DNA from: Neobacillus niacini
Lineage (GTDB): Bacteria; Bacillota; Bacilli; Bacillales; Cytobacillaceae
Assembly (NCBI RefSeq): GCF_023715785.1
Contig: NZ_JAMBOX010000022.1
Span: 1 to 64,000 of the forward strand
Reading direction: 5' to 3'
DNA length: 64,000 nt
The translations under genes and the position numbers were made by a program. Of this stretch, positions 1-8,114 are shown piece by piece (positions within the stretch are counted from its first letter, which is position 1; each line of letters starts with the position of its first letter). The notes beneath the pieces are model-generated. The model did not search any database and was not told the origin of the DNA. It saw only the letters and a list, made by a program, of their open reading frames with translations.

Positions 1-531
1 CAGAAAAGCCTAATGAAAAATGGCTGACAGATGTGACCGAAATGAAGTACGGGGCCTCACAGAAGGCTTATTTGAGTGCGATTTTAGATTTGTACGACGG
101 ATCAATTGTAAGCTATGTTTTGGGCACATCCAACAACAATCCACTGGTATTTAAAACCCTGGATTTAGCATTGGAAGCGAACCCAGAAGCCACACCACTT
201 CTCCACAGTGACCGAGGATTTCAATACACTTCCCCTGCATTCAAGAGGAAAATTGAGAAAGGAGAAATGATCCAAAGTATGTCAAGGGTGGGAAGGTGCA
301 TCGATAATGGGCCAATGGAGGCATTTTGGGGAACGTTGAAATGTGAGAAATATTATCTAAACAAGTACAGTACCTTTGAAGAGTTGAAAAAAGACATAGA
401 GGAATACATATATTTTTATAATCATCAACGATTCCAAAAAAGACTAAACGGCCTTAGCCCTGTAGAATACAGGGCTAAAGCCGCCTAGTGTGCTTTATTT
501 ATTTCCACTGTCTACTTGACAGGGGGCAGTT
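1..531 (+). mobile_element. 3' part of an IS3-family (IS150-like) insertion sequence
   Basis: Only the right part of the element is in the window. It carries the end of the transposase gene, then about 40 noncoding bases ending in ACTTGACAGGGGGCAGT, which looks like the terminal inverted repeat. The left end is outside the window, so the exact right boundary (about 528-534) is an estimate. A short open frame directly after it looks like the remains of the gene it entered. Confidence 0.75.
3..488 (+). CDS. IS3-family transposase OrfB, C-terminal part (5' end outside window)
   Basis: DDE integrase-core (rve) transposase that cuts and joins the ends of its insertion sequence. The frame is open to the left edge and begins in the typical motif KPNEKWLTDVTEMKYG, which holds the first catalytic Asp. 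The second Asp is in LLHSDRGFQYTS and the Glu is in NGPMEAFWGTLKCE, about 35 residues later, as in the D-D-35-E family. It ends with the usual FYNHQRFQKRLNGLSPVEYR tail. The internal GTG at 33 is not the true start; translation begins upstream, normally by frameshifting from OrfA. The visible part looks intact. Confidence 0.9.
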   Translation, partial: EKPNEKWLTDVTEMKYGASQKAYLSAILDLYDGSIVSYVLGTSNNNPLVFKTLDLALEANPEATPLLHSDRGFQYTSPAFKRKIEKGEMIQSMSRVGRCIDNGPMEAFWGTLKCEKYYLNKYSTFEELKKDIEEYIYFYNHQRFQKRLNGLSPVEYRAKAA

Positions 532-534
532 CAT

Positions 535-713
535 TCAGTATGGTAGACTCTTTTGTAAAATTTAAGCCTTTTATATATTCTAGCAGAATCATGAAAATGA
601 GTTCTACAGAATTTGGTAAAACTGAGAAAGAGATTCTAACCAACGCAGTAAAAAACAAATCGCATACTTTTATGGAAAGTACGGCAAAAGTTTTAAAAAA
701 TATGCAAGGATGA
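535..713 (+). pseudogene. Possible gene tail cut off by the IS element
   Basis: A roughly 59-codon open frame starts immediately after the IS end and stops at 711-713. The translation (FSMVDSFVKFKPFIYSSRIM, then a Lys/Glu-rich stretch) has ordinary protein composition but no family I recognise. Its position suggests the 3' fragment of a gene interrupted by the IS. It may equally be a chance frame. Confidence 0.25.
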
Positions 714-819
714 TTATTAACATGGAGATGTACCATCCATGACATAGTTTTTACCACTGAATGACAAAAAGTGTACCTGAGAATGACAAACTGTTTCCAC
801 TTTGAATTGAAACTTTTTT

Positions 820-992
820 GTTGCTATCGCTATTAATAGGTTATAATATAATTAGTAATTTCATAAATTAAAAAAGACCGAACATGCAGTAACATGTCCG
901 GTCCAGCAATAGACGGTACCCTCAAAGGGGATCGGCTATGGGACGAAATAATCCGCCAAGAGCCGGTTAACTCAAGGGCGGATTATTTTTTA
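820..992 (+). ncRNA. Candidate antisense antitoxin RNA of a type I toxin-antitoxin pair
   Basis: A sigma-A-like promoter (TTGTTG, 18-bp spacer, TATAAT) lies around 820-850. The transcript would hold a hairpin (GACCGAACATG...CATGTCCGGTC) and end at the strong terminator at 946-991. The terminator overlaps the 3' end of the oppositely transcribed toxin gene, so this RNA would pair with the toxin mRNA tail, the geometry of Bacillus type I systems such as txpA/RatA. The RNA itself is inferred. Confidence 0.55.
946..991 (+). terminator. Terminator of the antitoxin RNA
   Basis: The inverted repeat AATCCGCC...GGCGGATT is followed by a run of six T on the plus strand. It overlaps the last codons of the toxin frame on the other strand. 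Confidence 0.7.
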
Positions 993-1069
993 TGGTTATG
1001 AAATGACAGAATCGCAATAACTAGACTAGCAAAAGATATCGCGAGCATCAATGCTTGAAAAACTGTCAT
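983..1069 (-). CDS. Putative holin-like type I toxin, 28 aa
   Basis: The predicted product, MTVFQALMLAISFASLVIAI plus LSFHNHKK, is a single hydrophobic helix with a basic tail, as in the putative holin-like toxins of Bacilli (TxpA/BsrG-like). Such peptides insert in the membrane and stop growth or lyse the cell unless an antisense RNA silences the mRNA. A strong ribosome binding site (AAAGGGGGTGATG) lies just before the ATG. Upstream on the minus strand (about 1125-1165) TTGGAA, a 17-bp spacer and TATAAT form a good promoter. It is too short for most gene callers. Confidence 0.75.
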   Translation of the reverse strand: MTVFQALMLAISFASLVIAILSFHNHKK

Positions 1070-1255
1070 TCAGCATCACCCCCTTTCTGTTTGGGAGTGT
1101 GCCGACCACCCTTGAGAAATCCTATTCTATTGCCATTATATTATACCATTTACCTCATTCCAAGAACATACGTTCCGAAAATATGCATATAATTTTTTTC
1201 GCAAATTACGTCTAATCTCTTTTAAAAAAATCAAACGATTGCCGCAACAACTTAA

Positions 1256-1516
1256 TCAATAATCTTTTTGCTTAATCCGGGGATCCATTAATATAGCATA
1301 AAGATAGGATGGGGCTCTAAGATGTTGAATGACTGTTGTCTTTTGCAAAGGTACGTATTCTAAAGCCTTTTCAAACTGACTTTTTGCCACAATCTGATTG
1401 GTTGTCGTTAGCTTGATTGAATTTCCACTTACATCGTATGAAAATGGCTTGCCCGTTTTTTGAGTAAAAGTTTCTCCTTCATTAAGCAAAATTCTTTCCC
1501 ATAATTTATTTATCAT
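1256..1516 (-). CDS. Hypothetical protein, 86 aa
   Basis: A small soluble protein with a start supported by GGTGAGGAAG directly upstream of the ATG. I do not recognise the family. No membrane segment or signal peptide is visible. It lies between the toxin-antitoxin cassette and the HNH nuclease on the same strand as the following nuclease genes, so it may be part of the same accessory block. Confidence 0.6.
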   Translation of the reverse strand: MINKLWERILLNEGETFTQKTGKPFSYDVSGNSIKLTTTNQIVAKSQFEKALEYVPLQKTTVIQHLRAPSYLYAILMDPRIKQKDY

Positions 1517-1713
1517 TCTTCCTCACCTTTGATTTGAAAGTAGCGTTTAGTACATCCTTCAACTTCGTAATTTATAATCCGACAAGGGCTTTGTCATCAT
1601 TGTCAAATCCCAATTTTGGCCACCGTCTTTATTAGGTGGTCTTTTTTATAGTTTTTTATGCTTATTGTGGCTGATTCTTCCCCTGAAAAAAAGTCCAAAA
1701 ATAAGTTTGTTGA

Positions 1714-2709
1714 TTACATAATCATTTTCTTTGGCTTCCAAATGTCTGTAAAGCCATTTTCGAATGAGTAATGGTAAAGATCTTTAAGTTTATTACTTGT
1801 ATAAACCTGCATATCTTCTCTTCTTCTTAACTCTGGTAAAGTAATTAACAGTTCATTCCGCTCAATGACCGTATCCAAGAATATTTTGCTGGCTAATTTA
1901 TCGCTTTTTGATAAATTGCAAACGATACATGCAATCACTAGATTCCAAAGTTGGTCAGATTGAACAAAACTCCAGGGAATAAAGTGATCGACATGAGCCG
2001 TATCCTTTTTGATTGCTTTTCCGCAATAAAAACATTTTCCATTATAAAAAGAAGAAAGCACTTGGTAAAACTGATCAAGGGATGATCTTTTAGATACATT
2101 TTCTACTTTTAACAGCAGATGAGTGGTGTCTCCTTGTTCATTAAATTTTTCTAAAAATAAGGCAAGGTGATAGTTGGTTAAATAATTTAATACCTTTTGA
2201 TACCGCTGCATAAAAGAGTAAAAGGTGCTATTCAATCTTATCTGTTCATTTCGATTATCAAAATCGTAAATAGTGCAGCTGGTATCACCATATAGGGCAC
2301 CCATGACATTGATCTTACACTTACGCTTCACCTTAGTAATAATTTCTACCTGTAATTCATACGAAAGCTTATCAAACACAAGGGTATTTGGGATTTGATA
2401 CTTTGATTGAACATCAAGCAGAATGTTTTGAACCTCAGCTTTTTTATCTGTCATATTAATCTGGTTTAAGTTATGGTGAATAACCAGATTCCAATATATT
2501 TTTGCAAAACTTGCAAAAAGACTGGAGTAACTTAACTCCAACTTATCATTTACATTGTATAAGTTTTCTAAAAGCGATTTAATTAACACAAATTTATAGG
2601 TGGTGGAATTCTTCGATTTGGATGAAAAAATATAATTAAAATGTCCCCATATTTCTTTATCTGTTAAATAAGCTGCTCTCATTTCACCAACTTGTAATTT
2701 ATGGCTCAT
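1714..2709 (-). CDS. HNH endonuclease domain protein
   Basis: 331-residue protein with a classical HNH nuclease domain near residues 225-275: zinc knuckle CFYCGK, then HVDHFIPWSF with the catalytic His, then the LWNLV...C-x2-CN knuckle. HNH nucleases of this type cut DNA and are common in restriction and other defence contexts. The N-terminal two thirds has no domain I recognise. The gene starts at an ATG 33 bp after the next gene's stop on the same strand, so cotranscription with the MazG-like gene is possible. Confidence 0.8.
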   Translation of the reverse strand: MSHKLQVGEMRAAYLTDKEIWGHFNYIFSSKSKNSTTYKFVLIKSLLENLYNVNDKLELSYSSLFASFAKIYWNLVIHHNLNQINMTDKKAEVQNILLDVQSKYQIPNTLVFDKLSYELQVEIITKVKRKCKINVMGALYGDTSCTIYDFDNRNEQIRLNSTFYSFMQRYQKVLNYLTNYHLALFLEKFNEQGDTTHLLLKVENVSKRSSLDQFYQVLSSFYNGKCFYCGKAIKKDTAHVDHFIPWSFVQSDQLWNLVIACIVCNLSKSDKLASKIFLDTVIERNELLITLPELRRREDMQVYTSNKLKDLYHYSFENGFTDIWKPKKMIM

Positions 2710-2741
2710 TACTTATCACCTGCAACATTAATTCAATACTC

Positions 2742-3068
2742 TTATTTATTTTCAACCTCGATTAAAAATATCCTCTCTTTAAAGCCCCCTCGCTTTTCAA
2801 ACTTTATTTGACGGACTTTTTCAACCTCATCAATAGACGCGCCATGTGATTTTGCCAAAGCATGGATGATTTCCAACAAGTCAGCAAGCTCTTCAACAGC
2901 ATCTTTATCATTTTCTGCATTCATGTATTCATTGAGTTCTTCAAAGCTCTTTCTTTTCAGTTCACTTATGTATTCTTCCTTATCTAGAATTCTAGTTGAA
3001 CATTCCATACCCTTACCTGCAATTATCTCTGGAATACGGTCACGGACTAGTTTATTATAGGTAGGCAT
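2742..3068 (-). CDS. MazG-like / phosphoribosyl-ATP pyrophosphohydrolase-like protein
   Basis: The protein starts MPTYNKLVRDRIPEII, a signature of the small all-alpha NTP pyrophosphohydrolases, and contains the metal-binding pattern EELNEY...AVEELADLLEII. These enzymes remove pyrophosphate from (d)NTPs. I place the start at the ATG at 3068 because GGAGGTT precedes it; the longer frame to 3146 has no such signal. The length of 108 residues is normal for the family. Confidence 0.8.
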   Translation of the reverse strand: MPTYNKLVRDRIPEIIAGKGMECSTRILDKEEYISELKRKSFEELNEYMNAENDKDAVEELADLLEIIHALAKSHGASIDEVEKVRQIKFEKRGGFKERIFLIEVENK

Positions 3069-3442
3069 AGGGTAACCTCCAATCGAAGATTTCTCAAACT
3101 TAGAAAACGTATATTTGTTATATAAAACACTTACTGCCCGTTCCAATTGGAATCTATTAGCTGTCTATAAGGATACTATTTTTCATTAAACGAGGATTTG
3201 AGATCATCTATCCCCTGAATCCAAAATCCTCTTAACTTTAAAGAACTTGCAAGTTCGTCAATCACCACAATCCCAATTTCATTGTAAATAACTAAACTAT
3301 ACCTTTCCAATATTAATAATACTTAAACTACTCAAATATACTCTATTTAATTAATAGCAAATAAGTTGACAAAAAAACACACAGAAAAAAATCCTGTGCT
3401 AATTTACTATGTGCCATCCGCTTGTGTTATGGTATTTATGGA

Positions 3443-3796
3443 TTAATTCATACCAAATCTTTTCAAATAAAAAATCGCTGTTTTTTGAGCAATTTCATCG
3501 TATAATTGCACTCTTTTATTTGCTTCTTCAACAACATCCTTTAATCCCCATTGTTCACCGTAATGAGCTATAAAATCTTCAATGGTTAATAAATTTGGAT
3601 AACTTCTCAAAGCGTCAAATAAATAGCTTAAAGCGTCTCTACTGTTTACTAAACTTCTACAAACACTTGGTAATTCATTATTATGAACCCTAGTCATATT
3701 TCTAAAGCGATTAGGAGGATATCCCTCTCTTTGGTTATTTTTTATTACTTCCTCAACGGCTTCTCTTAAGTTATTAACTTTTGGTAATTTTTCCAC
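3443..3796 (-). CDS. Hypothetical protein, 117 aa
   Basis: Helical, charged, soluble protein with no membrane segment and no family I recognise. It lies 27 bp downstream of the PD-(D/E)XK-like gene and on the same strand, so the two probably form a two-gene operon. Confidence 0.6.
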   Translation of the reverse strand: MEKLPKVNNLREAVEEVIKNNQREGYPPNRFRNMTRVHNNELPSVCRSLVNSRDALSYLFDALRSYPNLLTIEDFIAHYGEQWGLKDVVEEANKRVQLYDEIAQKTAIFYLKRFGMN

Positions 3797-3823
3797 CTTT
3801 ACTCTCTCCTATTGCTTTAATTT

Positions 3824-4357
3824 CTAAAACTCCCATATTAAGGGTTCCCCCTCACCAGATTGTCCCTTACTTTCTTCAATAATTTCAATCACTTCTACTG
3901 AACACTCGAATAATAATTTAAGAAGAGCTAGCCCTTTAACTTGGTTTTCGTTAACTTTATCATGTGTATCCTGCCTTTTACATTCAGCGAAAAGAATTTC
4001 TGAGCAATCCGGTTTGTAAACCATCAAGTCAGGTTCTTCAATTCTAATATTGGGATAAAATGCAGGGTAAAAGTTCCTTCCTTTCTCAAACCTCTCATCG
4101 CCAAAATATTTGCGAAATATTGCCTCTGCCTTTGGATATTTCCCAAGTCTGTTCCCGCCAAATAAATTATAATTATGATGAATCCACTCGTAACCCAATG
4201 ATTCGAAATACCTTCCAGCTATATATTCTCCAAACCCTCTCGAATGAGGCAAACCCTTACAATAAGAATCTATGCAGTCTTCTCTATTTCCTTCAACCCA
4301 TTGATTAAGTTCATTTTTATTAAAAGTTAAAATTCGTGTTGGAATAATTACCTTCAT
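3824..4357 (-). CDS. Probable PD-(D/E)XK-fold nuclease-like protein
   Basis: The segment RIEEPDLMVYKP...EILFAECKRQ has the spacing of a PD-(D/E)XK active site: Asp in PDL, then Glu and Lys in ECK. Such domains occur in VRR-NUC and restriction-type nucleases. The rest of the 177 residues is not recognisable. It is first of two genes on the minus strand. Nuclease activity is inferred from the motif alone. Confidence 0.55.
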   Translation of the reverse strand: MKVIIPTRILTFNKNELNQWVEGNREDCIDSYCKGLPHSRGFGEYIAGRYFESLGYEWIHHNYNLFGGNRLGKYPKAEAIFRKYFGDERFEKGRNFYPAFYPNIRIEEPDLMVYKPDCSEILFAECKRQDTHDKVNENQVKGLALLKLLFECSVEVIEIIEESKGQSGEGEPLIWEF

Positions 4358-4529
4358 TTAGTTGCTGACTCCTTTTTTCTTTATCGTTTAACAATAAGAA
4401 ATGAAACGAAAATTTTATAATCAATGTGATATGTCACTCATTAATAGTTAAATGAACTTTTTTCTTTAATTCTGTTTTTAAGGTTTTTACATAAAACTCC
4501 AGATAGGTTTTAATTGGGTGCTGTACTAG

Positions 4530-5103
4530 TTAATCTTTTTGATTAAAGGTAACCCCATTATCTTTCTTATACTGTAATAGTGCTTTAATGGAAACAATAA
4601 GATATTCATCCGCTTGGTTCTCATTAATCCATTTTAAAATCACTTTACGCCAATATTGTTTGACTCCATTAATATATATTTCACCTGTGATTGGGTGAGA
4701 AAGAAGCATTTCTTTTACCTTTTGTTTTCTCTCTTTCTCTATCCTAGCGTCAATACTCTCGAAAGCAGATTCAGATGGCTTTTGACCATAATTAGAGTTA
4801 CTGTAAAGATATTGTTTTGAATAGCGCTGTTCCCACCGATTCGGGTCAATCCCTATAGGACGTAGCGGCTAATCTAGCTCCTTCTCGCATTTCCTTTTCA
4901 ATTTCTTCGTCTTCAATTTCTCTTGCTTTTTGTCTAAGTTTTAACCATTCTTCATGTTCCGCTTGTAAACGAGCCTGTTTCTTTTCTTCCTCTTCTCTTA
5001 ATCTCGCTTGTTCCTCTTCCTTTTGGCGCTGCTCTAGCTCAAAATGTTGTTTCTTTACAATTAATATCTTTAGGAGATCATTTCGTTTATCTTCCTCATT
5101 CAC
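4530..5103 (-). pseudogene. Frameshifted coiled-coil protein gene, unknown function
   Basis: The first frame (GTG at 5103) encodes a strongly charged coiled coil rich in Glu, Arg, Lys and Gln and stops at 4846. A second frame continues on the same strand from about 4860 to the TAA at 4530 with a coherent protein (IGIDPNRWEQRYSKQYLYSN, later HPITGEIYINGVKQYWRKVI). Together they would make about 200 residues, so one indel near 4855-4865 has split the gene. The family is unknown. Confidence 0.6.
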
Positions 5104-5434
5104 ATTAGAATAGGCAATTGATTATGTGTAGTATCCAATGTTAATGCTTTCTCTAACGGTATATTAGAAGAACTCAGCCTATAAAATGTCAAATTACGGT
5201 TATTATGAGATGTTTCTATAAAGCGATAAATCAATTCGATTAAAAATATCGACATAACACTCCTGTCCCTATTGATTCAAACCTGCGCAATCATTATATG
5301 TTGATTTATTTACTTGCATTATACCATTACAAATAATATTAAATAGAGCCAAAAAAAGCACCATTCGTTTCATGAATTTTTCGAAAGGAATAAGGAGTAC
5401 ATTGTCGAAATCCCGTTAATAAGGAGGTGAATTT
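5104..5434. other. Gene-free stretch
   Basis: I see no coding frame with protein-like composition and no clear hairpin here. It separates the coiled-coil pseudogene from the left copy of the duplicated pseudogene. Confidence 0.5.
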
Positions 5435-5695
5435 ATGACAACAAAACTAATAACCGCTCTTAGAGCCCAAACTGAGATTGGAAGGCTATAAAAATACGTA
5501 ACTTTTGTAGAGGATTATCAAGCAGATACCTTGGAAAAATGGATTATCAAGGAGTTCGCATAAACGAACAGTATTACAAAAGTTGTAAAGATAGCAAACG
5601 CAAAAGGAATAACTCTTGACCAATCTTATGCAAAATCAGTTTTAAAAGGAAAAGCAAGTGACGACCTTCATAGAATGTTGAGGTGTGGCTACTTT
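5435..5695 (+). pseudogene. Decayed small gene, left copy of a duplicated pair
   Basis: The frame starts MTTKLIT after AAGGAGGTGAATTT but has two in-frame stops (after EIGRL and after IIKEFA). Beyond these it continues coherently with TLEKWIIKEFA and later LDQSYAKSVLKGKASDDLHR. It is clearly homologous at DNA level to 19198-19467. The intact protein would be about 90 residues, small and helical, of unknown function. The two copies lie in the same orientation and bracket the defence genes. Confidence 0.75.
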
Positions 5696-5922
5696 GCGCG
5701 AATGAAACCTAAAAGTGACACTTTAATGATTTTGTCCGTTCTAAGAAATGAGACTTTCTTTGCTTTTTTTAATTGGCTTTGAAAATATAACCCTTCAAGG
5801 TATAAGAGTTTATTTCCACTTATTTTTAATACTTTGAAAAGTATTGATTGAATATATTTAATTTTCATTTATAATTATTTATGGATAATTTTGGATAAAA
5901 AATTTGAAACGGGTGATTTTAG

Positions 5923-7101
5923 ATGTCTAATGAGAATTTCTTTCATGAACTACAAACCCATAGTGAAGCAAAACTAAAAATATTAGACAGCTACGTTGTA
6001 CCTTGGATGAGGAAAATAACAATGGGGCCATTCGGTAAAAAAGCATTAGTAATTGATGGTTTTGCCGGAACCGGAAAATATAGTAATTCAGATGGGTCCT
6101 CTATTAGACTAATTAAACATGCCATTGAATTTTGTCATCAAGCTGACAGAAATGATTGGAAAAGACCTCAATTACTTATACTTCTAATAGAAGGAAATGA
6201 GGAAAACTATCTGCACCTACTGGAAAATATTCATGAAATTACATCATTAGACTTAAAAGGACAAGAAAATTACCTTCCTATACCAGATTATCCTTCAATA
6301 CAGATAGCGTGTAGATATGGAAAATTTGAGGAGATATTAAAAGAAAGATTAGATAGAATAGAAAAAGGCTACACGTTGATACCAAGCTTTTGTTTTATTG
6401 ATCCATTCGGATTTAAAGACACTCCATTTGATTTAATAAGGGCATATTTATCTAACCAAAAATCTGAAATTTTCTTAAACTTCATTTATGAAGAAACAAA
6501 TAGATTTCTGACAGTGAAAAATGAGAAAGTTAAAGTACACATGCAAAGGCACTTTGGGGTCGATGAAATTGATTCTATTCAAGAGTTGGTGAAAGGAAAG
6601 CCTGCTCTTGAAAGAAAGCAGCTTATTGTAGACTTATACTCAAGACAATTGCTTGAAAATACTGATATTAAACATGTTCTATCTTTTGAAATTAAAAAAG
6701 ATGGTCGTACAAAATTAATTCTTTTCTATGGCACAAAGAGCATAGAAGGTCTTAGGGTAATGAAAAATGCTATGTGGAAAGTCGATGATACAGGATTATA
6801 TATGTTCGATGATAGAAAAGAGCCTGATCAAATTGAATTCCAATTTACAAAACAATTAAACGATGAAGTGCTAATGGATAACTTATGTCATATATTATCA
6901 AATTCCCTTTCTGGAAGAATTCTTAGTATAGAAGAAGTTGAAGTATTCGTATTAACTCAAACCATTTATCCACTTGAGAATTTCTGTAAAAAGGCTCTTA
7001 AGATAATTGAAAATAAAAATGGTTTTCACCAAGTAAAAAACTTGAGAAAAAAAAGAATTAAAGGTACTTTCCCTTCTGGGACAGTAATGCATTTCAAATA
7101 G
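5923..7101 (+). CDS. tcmP: Three-Cys-motif partner protein (TcmP)
   Basis: 392-residue protein matching the TcmP family, which is coded beside three-Cys-motif proteins, as here. Residues 45-53 read DGFAGTGKY, resembling SAM-binding motif I of DNA methyltransferases, and FIDPFGFKD near residue 157 resembles a DPPY-type loop. A methyltransferase-like fold is therefore likely, though its substrate is unknown. The start is supported by GGGTGATT seven or so bases upstream. The next gene begins 68 bp downstream on the same strand. Confidence 0.8.
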   Translation: MSNENFFHELQTHSEAKLKILDSYVVPWMRKITMGPFGKKALVIDGFAGTGKYSNSDGSSIRLIKHAIEFCHQADRNDWKRPQLLILLIEGNEENYLHLLENIHEITSLDLKGQENYLPIPDYPSIQIACRYGKFEEILKERLDRIEKGYTLIPSFCFIDPFGFKDTPFDLIRAYLSNQKSEIFLNFIYEETNRFLTVKNEKVKVHMQRHFGVDEIDSIQELVKGKPALERKQLIVDLYSRQLLENTDIKHVLSFEIKKDGRTKLILFYGTKSIEGLRVMKNAMWKVDDTGLYMFDDRKEPDQIEFQFTKQLNDEVLMDNLCHILSNSLSGRILSIEEVEVFVLTQTIYPLENFCKKALKIIENKNGFHQVKNLRKKRIKGTFPSGTVMHFK

Positions 7102-7169
7102 AACATTTGTTCCCGCATTACTTCTATTGCATTATTTATCTGTTATAATATAGAAAAGGAGGGATAAAT

Positions 7170-7892
7170 ATGGTAGGAAGTTCTTCTATAGAATGGACCG
7201 AAGCGACATGGAACCCTGTAACAGGCTGTAACAAGGTTTCAGATGGTTGCAAACATTGTTATGCTGAAAGAATGGCTAAACGTCTTCATGCCATGGGTAA
7301 TCGTAGATACAAAAATGGCTTTAATGTTACTCTTCATCATGACCTAATCGACGCTCCAAAAAAATGGATTAAGCCAAGAAAAATTTTTGTAAATTCGATG
7401 TCGGATTTGTTTCATGAACAAGTACCTTCAGAATTTATCGGACAAGTTTTCAAAACCATGAATGAAACTCCACAACACTCCTATCAAGTTCTAACTAAGC
7501 GTCCCGAAAGAATTTTAGAACTTTCTTGTGAGTTAAATTTCACCCCGAACATTTGGGTTGGAACCAGTGTTGAAAATGATAAAGCGAAGGGTAGAATTGA
7601 TCAATTAAAAATGGTCCCTGCACATATAAGGTTCCTTTCCTGTGAGCCATTACTAGGTCCTTTAAATGAACTTAATTTAAAGGGAATCCATTGGGTAATT
7701 GTTGGTGGTGAATCGGGTCCTGGAGCAAGGTCAATGGAAGCTGATTGGGTAAGAACAATTAGAGATCAATGTAGTGAACAAAACGTTGCCTTTTTCTTTA
7801 AACAATGGGGTGGAGTTCAAAAACACCGATACGGAAGAGAATTAGACGATAAAACTTATGATGAATATCCAGTAAATACCCTTGCTAATTAG
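7170..7892 (+). CDS. DUF5131 family (phage Gp37/Gp68-type) three-Cys-motif protein
   Basis: 240-residue protein with three invariant cysteines at residues 20, 27 and 30 in CNKVSDGCKHCYAERMAKRL. The spacing suggests metal or iron-sulfur binding, as in radical-SAM-like proteins, although it is C-x6-C-x2-C and not the classical C-x3-C-x2-C. Further family motifs are VNSMSDLFHEQVP, VLTKRPERI, GTSVEN and GGESGPGARSM. AAGGAGGG precedes the start. Pairing with TcmP is known for the family and is seen here. The substrate and biological role are not established from sequence. Confidence 0.85.
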   Translation: MVGSSSIEWTEATWNPVTGCNKVSDGCKHCYAERMAKRLHAMGNRRYKNGFNVTLHHDLIDAPKKWIKPRKIFVNSMSDLFHEQVPSEFIGQVFKTMNETPQHSYQVLTKRPERILELSCELNFTPNIWVGTSVENDKAKGRIDQLKMVPAHIRFLSCEPLLGPLNELNLKGIHWVIVGGESGPGARSMEADWVRTIRDQCSEQNVAFFFKQWGGVQKHRYGRELDDKTYDEYPVNTLAN

Positions 7893-7916
7893 TTAAATTA
7901 GTTAAGGGTTTTTTTA
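7878..7916 (+). terminator. Terminator after the TcmP-DUF5131 pair
   Basis: The inverted repeat CCCTTGCTAATT...AATTAGTTAAGGG followed by seven T ends this two-gene unit. The left arm overlaps the stop codon. Confidence 0.7.
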
Positions 7917-8114
7917 ATCAATTTATTTATTCTTTTCTCTTTAATTTGCTGATTAAAAAACCAGCTACTTTTTACATAGCTGAATGGCAACAACAATTCT
8001 GAAAACAAAAAAAGAGCCAACTATTCTTAGAATAATTGACAATTTTATTAATGATAATTGTGAGGAAATTCTGTGAAACAATTCTTTAGAGCGGTGACCA
8101 GACACGAGAGTAAG

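Noticed and set aside
512..757. 81-codon minus-strand frame over the IS end
   Set aside because: It crosses the IS boundary and has no ribosome site.
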